Shown piece after piece: positions 9,007 to 15,336 of a stretch of DNA of 32,096 nucleotides; the first letter of the stretch is position 1, and each line of letters starts with the position of its first letter. The notes under the pieces were generated by a model, which saw only the letters and a list, made by a program, of their open reading frames with translations, was not told the DNA's origin and searched no databases. The stretch spans positions 1 to 32,096 of the forward strand of contig NZ_BTPU01000072.1 of NCBI RefSeq assembly GCF_036985595.1, given 5' to 3'. The translations under genes and the position numbers were made by a program. The DNA is from Vallitalea maricola (GTDB lineage: Bacteria; Bacillota; Clostridia; Lachnospirales; Vallitaleaceae).

Positions 9007-10377
9007 ATGATTAAAAAAAGAGATTTAAGGATTATTTTAACTATTTTATTAGTTGCGTGCTTAATTCCAGTAAGCATTTCTTCTAATGCAAAGGGTTTGT
9101 CTGGGTCAATAGAAGAATTTATTGAAACATATACCATATCTAATGAAGATGAAGATAAATGCGAAGAGATACCTAGCATTAAATATGATAATAAATTATT
9201 TTTACCAATTCAGGATATAGCACGTATGTTAGGTAAAAAAATAATAACTAAGGATAAAGCAATCGAAATAGCTGATGAAAACAAAAAAGAAGACTTCAAA
9301 TTGAAAGATGGATTTTTGCTACATGGTTTCTATGCCTTGAATTCATATAATCAGTTTGAGGAATTACGCAGAGGTAAGACACTTTCAAATTTTGATTCTC
9401 TATCTTTTGGATGGAGTAGGATAGATCAAGTTGGTGATGGGGTAGAATTAACCTTTGATGGTAGAGATTTTCGTATTCCAAATGCTTATGATGAGACACT
9501 TCATAAGGTAAATGATATACCAAAGCAGCTAATGATATTTGCTGATGATAGTAGCAATAGAAACGATTATTTCAAAGCTATTTTCAAGGATATGGATAAT
9601 ATAATTAATCAAATAGCTGATACAGTTAATGGCAAAAATACTGTATATAAAAAATTAGCATTTGATGGGGTGACAATTGACTTTGAAACTGTTAACAAGG
9701 AAGATCAAGATTCATTTATAACTTTCCTGAAAAAATTAAGGACCAAACTTGGCAAGGATAAAACAATTTATGTAGCCATACCATCGGTTAAATACTATAG
9801 TTATTACAAGTACAAAGAAATTCTGGAAATAGTTGATTATGTAATACTTATGGAACATGATTTCGATATGAAAGTTAGACAAAGTACCTATAGTGATATA
9901 GTTAAAAGTCCAGTTAGTCCAATTGCTCTTATAGAACAAGATATAAAGACATTGGTAGAAAAAGTAGGAGATAAATATAAGGATAAAATAATATTACAGA
10001 TTAGTTTCGGTAGTTCTCAATGGATTAGCAATAAAGATAATACATATAGAAGGGTAATGTCATCACCATCTTACAATCTAATTTATGACCGTATTTGTAA
10101 GGAATTGGATAATAAGGTTAAAAAAGAAGATTTGCTATTTTATAATAAACTATATGATAACCCATATCTAATATACATTAATGATAAAAAAGAGAAAAAC
10201 TATATTTGGTATGAAAACTGGGATAGTGTATTTGCTAAGATAAAATTAGCAAATGATTACAACCTAGGAGGAATTTCTTTATGGAGATTAGGAACTGTTC
10301 CTAACTATTACAGTAAATATGGAAAAGAGGCTGGTTTTGATATCTGGTATAGAATAACTAATTTATTTGACAAGTAA
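9007..10377 (+). CDS. Secreted glycoside hydrolase family 18-type protein
   Basis: 456 aa with an N-terminal signal peptide or anchor (about 1-28, basic then hydrophobic). A short module at about 57-90 (KYDNKLFLPIQDIARMLG) resembles the copper-amine-oxidase-N-like stalk domain common in Firmicute wall proteins. The GH18 barrel follows. Its active-site strand is FDGVTIDFE, with D220, D225 and the acid E227; the third Asp of the classic DxxDxDxE is Thr, as in the DGVNIDFE-type barrels of spore-cortex enzymes such as YaaH/SleL. The barrel ends at GGISLWRLG. It probably cleaves an aminosugar polymer (peptidoglycan or chitin-like). The sporulation link is an inference. GGGGAG precedes the ATG at about 9 nt. 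Confidence 0.78.
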   Translation: MIKKRDLRIILTILLVACLIPVSISSNAKGLSGSIEEFIETYTISNEDEDKCEEIPSIKYDNKLFLPIQDIARMLGKKIITKDKAIEIADENKKEDFKLKDGFLLHGFYALNSYNQFEELRRGKTLSNFDSLSFGWSRIDQVGDGVELTFDGRDFRIPNAYDETLHKVNDIPKQLMIFADDSSNRNDYFKAIFKDMDNIINQIADTVNGKNTVYKKLAFDGVTIDFETVNKEDQDSFITFLKKLRTKLGKDKTIYVAIPSVKYYSYYKYKEILEIVDYVILMEHDFDMKVRQSTYSDIVKSPVSPIALIEQDIKTLVEKVGDKYKDKIILQISFGSSQWISNKDNTYRRVMSSPSYNLIYDRICKELDNKVKKEDLLFYNKLYDNPYLIYINDKKEKNYIWYENWDSVFAKIKLANDYNLGGISLWRLGTVPNYYSKYGKEAGFDIWYRITNLFDK

Positions 10378-10396
10378 ATATAATTGTAAAAGAGAT

Positions 10397-10437
10397 AACC
10401 TCTTAAGTAGATATTAATACTTAAGAGGTTTGTTATT
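10397..10437. terminator. Bidirectional terminator between convergent genes
   Basis: Perfect 13-bp stem: AACCTCTTAAGTA (10397-10409) with TACTTAAGAGGTT (10418-10430), then a T-rich tail on the plus strand. The stop codon of the minus-strand HMA-like gene sits at its loop (10414-10416), so it serves both genes. Confidence 0.88.
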
Positions 10438-10662
10438 ATTGTAATCATATGAATAATTAATATCGTGATCCATAGATCTAATACATTCTATAATTTCTTC
10501 TTCTGTTGAAGGTGGATTATAAGATACCTTTATGGCTCTATCAGATGGATTAACTGCTATTTCTCCAACACCTTCTATTTTTTCAAGAGCATTTTTAATA
10601 TGCTGCTTTTCAATATCATTTCTTATTCCATCTACGTGAATATTCAAACTCTGCAAATTCAT
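10414..10662 (-). CDS. Small HMA-fold protein lacking the CxxC metal motif
   Basis: An 82-aa protein shaped like a heavy-metal-associated domain. LNIHVDGI forms strand 1, a helix (about residues 16-29) follows, then GVGEIAVNPSDRAIKVSYNP (strands 2-3), and EEEIIECIRSMDHDI forms the second helix. In metal carriers the loop after strand 1 reads GMTCxxC; here it reads GIRNDIE, so copper or zinc binding by that site is unlikely. Start choice: GAAAGG lies immediately before TTG (10665) and ATG (10662). The ATG is preferred, but spacing is short for both. A role as a protein-interaction domain is possible. The fold call rests on the pattern alone. Confidence 0.6.
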   Translation of the reverse strand: MNLQSLNIHVDGIRNDIEKQHIKNALEKIEGVGEIAVNPSDRAIKVSYNPPSTEEEIIECIRSMDHDINYSYDYNNNKPLKY

Positions 10663-10782
10663 CAACCTTTCATTAAATATATATCATTATTTTGAACAAT
10701 ATTGTAAATAATATACTTCTTTTTTATGATGTTTAGTATCTCTCATGACAAGATATTACTAAAGAATCTATAGCTTAAAAAC

Positions 10783-10934
10783 ATGGACTATGAAGACTTC
10801 CCATTTTTGAATATGAGATGATTAATAGTAAAGAATTTCAAGAATTAGATGAAGAAATTCAACTTGAAGAGATTCAGAATTTATATTTTGAATCAGTTTG
10901 TGTTTTTTCAAGAAATTACTACCATGAAGATTAA
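10783..10934 (+). pseudogene. Possible frameshifted remnant of a small acidic protein gene
   Basis: Two overlapping frames read as parts of one acidic peptide. ATG at 10783 gives MDYEDFPFLNMR then a stop. The next frame, from ATG at 10818, gives 38 aa rich in Glu (MINSKEFQELDEEIQ onwards) ending at 10934. A single-base indel near 10803-10808 (a T-run) would join them. No ribosome binding site is seen before either ATG. It may be chance. Confidence 0.22.
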
Positions 10935-10951
10935 TTTTCTTTAGCTATATT

Positions 10952-10979
10952 TTGACATTTTAGAAATATTGAGTAAAAT
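10952..10979 (+). promoter_or_regulatory. Vegetative promoter of the yjdF transcript
   Basis: TTGACA (10952-10957), 16 nt, TAAAAT (10974-10979). Transcription would start near 10986, giving a leader of about 125 nt before yjdF. Confidence 0.75.
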
Positions 10980-10986
10980 ATATTTA

Positions 10987-11113
10987 TGAAGTAAAATATT
11001 GAAGATAAAAACACAGTTTTGGTTGGTAGTCCAAACGTATCATATATGATATCAGTAACCTGCCCCCCCTGGGGTTGTCCATTCTTCATAATAATATTAC
11101 AGGGGGAATTATC
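10987..11113 (+). promoter_or_regulatory. Probable yjdF riboswitch in the leader of yjdF
   Basis: The yjdF motif is a known Firmicute leader RNA, reported to respond to azaaromatic compounds, that lies directly upstream of yjdF. Here a roughly 125-nt leader with its own promoter precedes a yjdF homologue. Visible structure: TTTGG (11018-11022) pairs with CCAAA (11031-11035), and a perfect palindrome TATCATATATGATA spans 11038-11051. A run of seven C (11063-11069) is complementary to the GGGGG of the ribosome binding site (11102-11106), which could hide it. The name rests mainly on gene association plus this structure; I did not match the full covariance model. Confidence 0.68.
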
Positions 11114-11533
11114 ATGGAAATTAAGTTAACAGTATTATTTAAAGACTCTTTTTGGATAGGTATCTTTGAAGAAAATGTTGATGGTAACTATTCAGTATGC
11201 AAATATTTATTTGGAAGTGAACCAAAGGATTATGAAATCTATGATATTGTATCAAGAGAGTTTTATAACTTAAACTTTTCTAGGCATATGAAAGATACAA
11301 AAAAATCATCTGATGCAAGTAAAAAAATAAGTCCTAAAAGGATGCAAAGACTAATAAAAAAGGAAATCAACGATGTAGGCATAGGCACAAAAGCTCAACG
11401 AGCCATCAACGCCGAAAGAGAGTCTAATAAAGTTGAGAGAAAAAAACTTTCTAAAGATAGAAAAGAAGAACTTAAAAAAGTTAAATATGATAAAAAGCAA
11501 TTTAAGAAGAAACAGAAAAAAAGAGGTCATTAA
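11114..11533 (+). CDS. yjdF: YjdF family protein (DUF2992)
   Basis: A 139-aa protein. The N-terminal half (about 1-60) is a small beta-rich domain (KLTVLFKDSFWIGIFEE...YSVCKYLFGSEPKDYEIYDI), as in the YjdF/DUF2992 family. The C-terminal half is very basic and helical (about 78-139, many Lys/Arg), consistent with nucleic-acid contact. The family's biochemical job is unknown; it is thought to help cope with azaaromatic toxins because of its riboswitch. The frame is open back to 11075, but CAGGGGGA just before the ATG at 11114 sets the start. Regulation by the leader RNA is inferred. Confidence 0.88.
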   Translation: MEIKLTVLFKDSFWIGIFEENVDGNYSVCKYLFGSEPKDYEIYDIVSREFYNLNFSRHMKDTKKSSDASKKISPKRMQRLIKKEINDVGIGTKAQRAINAERESNKVERKKLSKDRKEELKKVKYDKKQFKKKQKKRGH

Positions 11534-11539
11534 TAAACT

Positions 11540-11570
11540 AGAGGCAAATGATTATTAGTCATTTGCCTCT
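11540..11570. terminator. Bidirectional terminator between yjdF and the TPR-like gene
   Basis: AGAGGCAAATGA (11540-11551) pairs with TCATTTGCCTCT (11559-11570), a 12-bp perfect stem. The last codons of the minus-strand gene are encoded within it. Confidence 0.8.
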
Positions 11571-12307
11571 TGAATGTGTAGTTTTGATTTTTCCACAATT
11601 GCTAATTTATTACCATTATCTATAACGTATTGGAAATTTTCATGAGCGTCTTTTATATTACCTTCTTGCTTATTAATTAAACCTAATATATATATTAGAG
11701 AAATTTTTTGACGTTTGGAAATATAAGGAGTTTTTAATAGCAATGATAATTTTTCTTTAGCATGTTGGTAATCTTCATTGGCATAATATCTCTCTATTAT
11801 CAAAAATTCAGTTGCAGTAACCAATCGCTTGTTAATTGGAGATAGTGTACTTATCTTATTGTCAAATAATTCTTCAGCTTTTTCTTTTTCGCCTAACTCG
11901 TAATAACAGCCTATCAGATTAATATAATAGACTAGTTGAATGCCGTTTTTTGTTGATAGGCGTGATTTATCTACTGAATCTAAGATAGAGGCAGCTTCCT
12001 GATATTTTCCTAAGCACATTAAACCTGCAGCTTCGTCAATATCAAAGAAAGTATTTGCTCTTTTATTTCTTCCAGTTATTTTTCTTTGTTTAGCTGTTTG
12101 AGCCAAAAAAGCTTCTGGGTCACAATCTTCATCTAATAGACTGATTCTTTTCTTGTGTCGATAGAGACTTATTACAAGATATAAGATCATTACTAAAATT
12201 ACTGTTAATATCCATGCAATTAAAGGGTTTAATCCAGTCATTAGCAGTGCGATAATTATTATTATAGTAAATAGATAAAAAACTACATTGTACATGAATC
12301 TATTCAT
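11555..12307 (-). CDS. Membrane-anchored TPR-like protein, function unknown
   Basis: 250 aa. Two adjacent membrane helices at the N terminus (about residues 7-25 and 29-47) with a short turn between them are followed by a basic stretch (RHKKR). The rest is a cytosolic helical repeat region (about 90-245). Helix pairs such as EAAGLMCLGKYQEAASILDSV, INLIGCYYELGEKEKAEELFD and GLINKQEGNIKDAHENFQYV have the small-residue and aromatic spacing of tetratricopeptide repeats. It is likely a protein-binding scaffold at the membrane. AAAGGAGGACAATT before the ATG is an excellent ribosome binding site. It probably pairs with the upstream 58-aa membrane gene on the same strand. Confidence 0.72.
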   Translation of the reverse strand: MNRFMYNVVFYLFTIIIIIALLMTGLNPLIAWILTVILVMILYLVISLYRHKKRISLLDEDCDPEAFLAQTAKQRKITGRNKRANTFFDIDEAAGLMCLGKYQEAASILDSVDKSRLSTKNGIQLVYYINLIGCYYELGEKEKAEELFDNKISTLSPINKRLVTATEFLIIERYYANEDYQHAKEKLSLLLKTPYISKRQKISLIYILGLINKQEGNIKDAHENFQYVIDNGNKLAIVEKSKLHIQEAND

Positions 12308-12345
12308 AATTGTCCTCCTTTAGTATATCAAAGTTGTAAATAGGA

Positions 12346-12522
12346 TTACATCATATTTTTATATTTCTTATGCGCCCTATATGCATTAAAAAAACATAAT
12401 ATACTAGTAAAAGCATTAAGCATTAGAACGGATTGCTGATTAGAAGATATATTAATATTAACAGCTATTAAAAAGCATACCCCAGAAAATATCCAAATAT
12501 TTCTTTGTGTTTTTAGTTTCAT
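12346..12522 (-). CDS. Small membrane protein, 58 aa
   Basis: A minus-strand gene too short for usual cut-offs. The ATG at 12522 is preceded by AGAGGTGAT (12529-12537 on the opposite strand), a good ribosome binding site about 6-8 nt away. The protein starts MKLKTQRN, has a hydrophobic segment (IWIFSGVCFLIAVNI), a short polar loop (NISSNQQ), a second hydrophobic segment (SVLMLNAFTSILCFFNAY) and a basic tail (RAHKKYKNMM). This is a two-helix hairpin with positive ends. It lies 38 bp upstream of the TPR-like membrane gene on the same strand, so the two may be co-expressed. No family is recognised. Confidence 0.6.
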   Translation of the reverse strand: MKLKTQRNIWIFSGVCFLIAVNINISSNQQSVLMLNAFTSILCFFNAYRAHKKYKNMM

Positions 12523-12746
12523 GTTATAATCACCTCTAGTGTATTTTATATTATTGAGGGGATAATAGCAATAAAAAATTTAATTTGAATTATGTTGTAT
12601 CTAGATTGTATTTTTATGCCATTGTGTCAGAGAAAAGTTTGGAATAACTTGTCTTTTTTTGCGAATTTTTCATTCATAAAATTACAAAATATTTAAATAA
12701 TAAATTGATACTATACTATTAAATGATTATATGAAGGAGGATAATT

Positions 12747-13106
12747 ATGCTTAAAAGAGTATCACTAATCATGACATGTTTACTTGTTATAGCACTTATA
12801 TGGGGTATTCCTATACAAGCTCAAAGTAGTTTTAGCACTGAAAATTATGAAGTATAATTGGAAATAGCTAAATCAGATTCATAATTTGGTGACACACAGA
12901 CTGTCAGTAGAGAAAGTCATGTACCAGCGGGTTGGGTAGTTATAGAATATAAAGAACATACAAAAATTATTAAGAATATGAACGATGCTTTTTTGGGTCA
13001 TACAGAAATTATCAGTCGTGAAAGCCCATTTCCTTCAGGGTGGGTTGTTATAAGTTGCGGAGAAGAAACAAAAACTATAAAATACATGAGGTTAGATGAG
13101 GACTAA
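12747..13106 (+). pseudogene. Secreted repeat protein gene with two in-frame stops
   Basis: The start is excellent: AAGGAGG at 12734-12740, ATG at 12747, and a clear signal peptide (MLKRVSLIMTCLLVIALIWG then IPIQAQS). The frame is broken by TAA at 12855-12857 and TAA at 12882-12884, then stays open, without frameshift, to TAA at 13104. After the stops come two similar units of about 36 residues: TVSRESHVPAGWVVIEYKEH... and IISRESPFPSGWVVISCGEE..., each with SRES-P-GWVVI and a KxIK-M tail. If intact it would be a 119-aa exported protein with two repeats. Either it is a recent pseudogene or only a 36-residue secreted peptide is made. A terminator follows. Confidence 0.72.
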
Positions 13107-13158
13107 AAAGGATTTTGTAGTTATTATTATATTAAAACAAGCTTTAGGATAGGCAGAG

Positions 13159-13196
13159 AGAATCCTACTTCCATAATTGAGGTAGGTTCTTTTTTG
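13159..13196 (+). terminator. Terminator after the secreted-protein pseudogene
   Basis: AGAATCCTACTTC pairs with GAGGTAGGTTCT with one bulge and a G-U pair, followed by six or more T. Confidence 0.8.
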
Positions 13197-13248
13197 TTGC
13201 TTATTATTAAATTATCTGTTAATATTAAATAAGTAAATATCGGGAATT

Positions 13249-13260
13249 ACATGGTATACT
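13249..13260 (+). promoter_or_regulatory. Extended -10 promoter of the 106-aa gene
   Basis: TGGTATACT is a TGn-extended -10 (hexamer 13255-13260). No good -35 is visible. It lies 64 bp before the ATG at 13325. Confidence 0.4.
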
Positions 13261-13324
13261 TGTACTGTTAATCATTGGATCTTTTTATTAAAGTAAAGAA
13301 GCATTTATAGTAAAGGAGATTATT

Positions 13325-13645
13325 ATGAAGGATTTGAAAAAAGAGTTATATTCTATAATGAAAGAATTAGATATTCTCCATGAACCATGTTCCATGGAAG
13401 AAAATAAAACTTTCAAAGAGTTAAGAAATAAAAAAGAGAACTTACCTGAAGGTGTTTATAAATATGACAATTCTGATAGCTACTATCGTCTAGCTAAAAC
13501 AGATTTATCTAGTGAAGAACTAAATAATCTAATGATGTACAGACAGACTTCATATTTAAGAACCATTAAAAATAGTATGGTGTTTTTTGTGTTTTTGACG
13601 ATAGCCTCTATATTAGTATGGCTGTTTTTTGCATTTAATTATTAG
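13325..13645 (+). CDS. Uncharacterised protein with C-terminal membrane anchor
   Basis: 106 aa. A charged, helical N-terminal portion (MKDLKKELYSIMKELDIL...) is followed by a tyrosine-rich middle (EGVYKYDNSDSYYRLAKTDLS) and a single C-terminal membrane helix (about residues 83-104) with almost nothing after it. That makes it a tail-anchored cytosolic protein. AAAGGAGATTATT before the ATG is a strong ribosome binding site, so it is a real gene. I recognise no family. Its nearest downstream gene is 94 bp away and may be independent. Confidence 0.65.
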   Translation: MKDLKKELYSIMKELDILHEPCSMEENKTFKELRNKKENLPEGVYKYDNSDSYYRLAKTDLSSEELNNLMMYRQTSYLRTIKNSMVFFVFLTIASILVWLFFAFNY

Positions 13646-13739
13646 TTTAAGTACAAAAGTATTATTTAGATATGAGACTTGATTGAAAAATAGTTAAGTA
13701 TTTGATGAAAGATCATAATGTGATAAATGAGGGGGAAAC

Positions 13740-14147
13740 ATGAAAAGTATTAGTAAAGAGGACTTAATTATTAGAGAATCTATGCAATTATCATTTGCGG
13801 GTAGTGATATTTGGTGTATAGAACTTGATTCACTTAATGTATACACAGATATTGTAATTGATAAATTCTTAAAGGATATGGTTATTGCAAGAAAACGGTC
13901 ATCTCCTAGCTTGATAGTGATTCATCTAAATAAGACATTGATGAAAATAGAACTGATAGGTGTAATCGCTTCAGAACTCAAAAAAGCTGAAAATGCTGTA
14001 TGTAGAGTTGTTTTTGTTGGATTAGATCGTTCTAATCAAAGACTTATAAAAAAAGCTCTAAAAAAAGAAAGTGTTTCTTTTGCATACGGCTTTAATAACA
14101 ATTATGAGAAAGCAAAAGAGTGGTTGGTAAGTAAAAGACTAATTTAA
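13740..14147 (+). CDS. Uncharacterised protein, possibly STAS-like fold
   Basis: 135 aa, soluble. The pattern of strands and helices (DIWCIELDS; a helix through DIVIDKFLKDMVIARK; SLIVIHLNKT; a helix through IGVIASELKKAE; CRVVFVGLD; a helix; VSFAYGFNNNYEKAKEWL) is alternating beta/alpha. The end, with a strand and then a helix containing YEKAKEWL, resembles STAS-domain proteins such as anti-sigma-factor antagonists. There is no clear phosphorylatable DxS motif, so the resemblance is structural and weak. The ribosome binding site GAGGGGGAAAC is strong. Confidence 0.5.
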   Translation: MKSISKEDLIIRESMQLSFAGSDIWCIELDSLNVYTDIVIDKFLKDMVIARKRSSPSLIVIHLNKTLMKIELIGVIASELKKAENAVCRVVFVGLDRSNQRLIKKALKKESVSFAYGFNNNYEKAKEWLVSKRLI

Positions 14148-14172
14148 AGCAGCATTAAAGCACTGTTTTATG
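14146..14172 (+). terminator. Weak terminator after the STAS-like gene
   Basis: AAAGCAG (14146-14152) pairs with CTGTTTT (14163-14169) with one G-U pair. It overlaps the stop codon and has only a short T-run. Confidence 0.35.
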
Positions 14173-14190
14173 AGGAATAAAATTCAGACA

Positions 14191-14210
14191 ATTATTCACT
14201 GGTGAATAAT
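14191..14210. promoter_or_regulatory. Operator-like palindrome upstream of the structured RNA
   Basis: ATTATTCAC and GTGAATAAT are perfect 9-bp inverted arms with a 2-bp centre. It lies about 30 bp upstream of the -10 element of the following transcript and has no T-run, so it fits a repressor site better than a terminator. Confidence 0.45.
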
Positions 14211-14237
14211 AGACAGTAATCATATTGGTTACTTTTG

Positions 14238-14246
14238 TGTTATAAT
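14238..14246 (+). promoter_or_regulatory. Extended -10 promoter of the structured RNA
   Basis: TGTTATAAT gives a TGn plus a perfect TATAAT hexamer (14241-14246). The -35 region is poor, as is allowed for extended -10 promoters. Transcription would start near 14252, at the edge of the first RNA hairpin. Confidence 0.55.
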
Positions 14247-14248
14247 AT

Positions 14249-14558
14249 ACCTAACAGCTGTGAGTGATAATGTTAGTACCAAGACATGGTTGCTCGTTAC
14301 AAAACGTAGTTCGGACAAAATATATGTTCCATTCAATACCCGGCAAGGGATGCGATCTGCTAAGACCAGTCATATATCTCGTCCAGAAAGTGGTCTATGG
14401 GCATATATATAACCTATTAGGTGTAATATAATTATAGGTTAATCTCCCTCAAAAATTAAAACGGACAAAGTGAGGTTGATACAACTCCTCTAGGCACTTA
14501 TAGGTAGCCCCAAGGCTGATGCAACACCGACCGTCCTATTGTAATATTCTGGGAGGTT
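14249..14558 (+). ncRNA. Candidate structured leader RNA in a mobile-element remnant
   Basis: About 310 nt, clearly less AT-rich than its surroundings, without a convincing reading frame. Visible pairings: CTAACA (14251-14256) with TGTTAG (14271-14276); ACCA (14278-14281) with TGGT (14287-14290); AGACCA (14363-14368) with TGGTCT (14391-14396); TTCGGAC (14310-14316) with GTCCaGAA (14381-14388), which crosses the previous stem as a pseudoknot; AACCTAT (14411-14417) with ATAGGTT (14434-14440); AATCTCCC (14441-14448) with GGGAGGTT (14551-14558). Two segments of 73 and 75 nt both begin CGGACAAA and end CGTCC (14312-14384 and 14462-14536). It could be a regulatory leader or a mobile-element RNA. 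I do not recognise the first half. Confidence 0.55.
14462..14536 (+). promoter_or_regulatory. Segment resembling a c-di-GMP-II riboswitch core
   Basis: This 75-nt segment carries AGGCACTT (14492-14499) and, about 20 nt later, GCAACACCGACCG (14521-14533). As I remember the family, c-di-GMP-II aptamers have GGCACUU and GUGCAACCGACCG in that order within about 75 nt. Hairpins GAGGTTG/CAACTCCTC and AGCC/GGCT fill the expected places, and GGAC/GTCC closes the ends. Two deviations matter: an extra AC inside the GCAACCG block, and GATGC where GUGC should pair with GCAC. It may be a degenerate aptamer, a related RNA, or coincidence. The stem AATCTCCC/GGGAGGTT around it would hide a Shine-Dalgarno sequence. 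Confidence 0.35.
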
Positions 14559-14759
14559 GAGCCAGTAATATCCGAACAAGAGAAAGAACTAGTTACATAT
14601 GAAAAGAACGGTCATACTGGAACGGCTTATCAATATACAGAGTCGGTAATTCATAAGGTTATAAAGTGGTTAAAAGAAAATGAATATCCTTGCAAAATAC
14701 CTCATGCAGTCAAAGGCAAGAGCAAGACATTCAATGTCACTTATAAGGTGGTGGCGTAG
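14520..14759 (+). pseudogene. Reading frame without a start codon, phage-like remnant
   Basis: Open from 14520 to TAG at 14759 with coding character, but no ATG, GTG or TTG in frame. The translation contains KELVTYEKNGHTGTAYQYTE and HKVIKWLKENEYPCK, and ends FNVTYKVVA. A strong Shine-Dalgarno GGGAGG (14551-14556) is followed 11 nt later by ATA (14568), which could be a mutated ATG giving a 63-aa protein SEQEKELVTYEK and onward. The next gene's ATG starts directly after its stop, as in a translationally coupled pair. No family is recognised. Confidence 0.5.
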
Positions 14760-15332
14760 ATGAATGAATTAGATAAAATTAAAAATGATGAAATATTTAC
14801 CGATAGTATGATAATAGCAGATGGTACTAATAATGAACATGAATCAATCGTTAGATTAATAGATAATTATACTCCTGAACTAGAGGAATTAGGCAAAATT
14901 GAATTTACCGATTTGAAATCGGGTAAAAGAGGACGACCATCAAGAATCTACGAACTAAACGAGCCACAAGCAACATTTCTTATGACATTACTTAGAAACA
15001 GCGACCAAGTGGTACAATTCAAATTAAAGTTAACAAAAGAGTTTTTCAAACTAAGACAAGCACTTATAGAAAAGAGTGCTATAATTATACCTAAAATAAA
15101 AACAAATAGGACATGTAACAATGAGTTTCTGTATACCATTGAAGAAGTAGCAGAGGTATTAAGGGTTAATAAAAATCAAGTATATAAGCTAATTAATTCT
15201 AATGTATTGAAGAACATTAAATTAGGAAGGAAAAAAGTTCCTAAATGGTGTATAGAAGAGTTTCTAAGAGATAATGTAGGGTTAGATGTAACTGACCCAT
15301 TTAATATAGGTAAAATAGAGTATGGGGAGTGA
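14760..15332 (+). CDS. Rha-family phage regulatory protein with C-terminal HTH
   Basis: 190 aa. Residues about 15-100 match the Rha (phage regulatory protein) pattern: an N-terminal strand region, then GRPSRIYELNEPQATFLMTLLRNSDQVVQFKLKLTKEFFKLRQAL, where the FLMTLLRNS and KLTKEFFK segments are typical. Residues about 123-170 (YTIEEVAEVLRVNKNQVYKLINS...LGRKKVPKWCIEEFL) form a winged helix of the excisionase/HTH_17 type. The combination is typical of prophage and integrative-element regulation modules. AAGGTGGTGG precedes the ATG. The stop TGA overlaps the ribosome binding site of the next gene. No integrase or structural phage genes are nearby. Confidence 0.82.
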   Translation: MNELDKIKNDEIFTDSMIIADGTNNEHESIVRLIDNYTPELEELGKIEFTDLKSGKRGRPSRIYELNEPQATFLMTLLRNSDQVVQFKLKLTKEFFKLRQALIEKSAIIIPKIKTNRTCNNEFLYTIEEVAEVLRVNKNQVYKLINSNVLKNIKLGRKKVPKWCIEEFLRDNVGLDVTDPFNIGKIEYGE

Positions 15333-15336
15333 TTGC

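Noticed and set aside
14335..14360. SAM-I riboswitch fragment (ACCCGGCAA)
   Set aside because: Only this short block matches. The other conserved SAM-I elements are missing.
14249..14560. Group I intron
   Set aside because: A P7-like AGACCA/TGGTCT pair and a GATCTGCTAAG stretch recall group I cores, but the 22 nt between the P7 strands is too short for P3 and P8, and the typical R and S sequences are absent.
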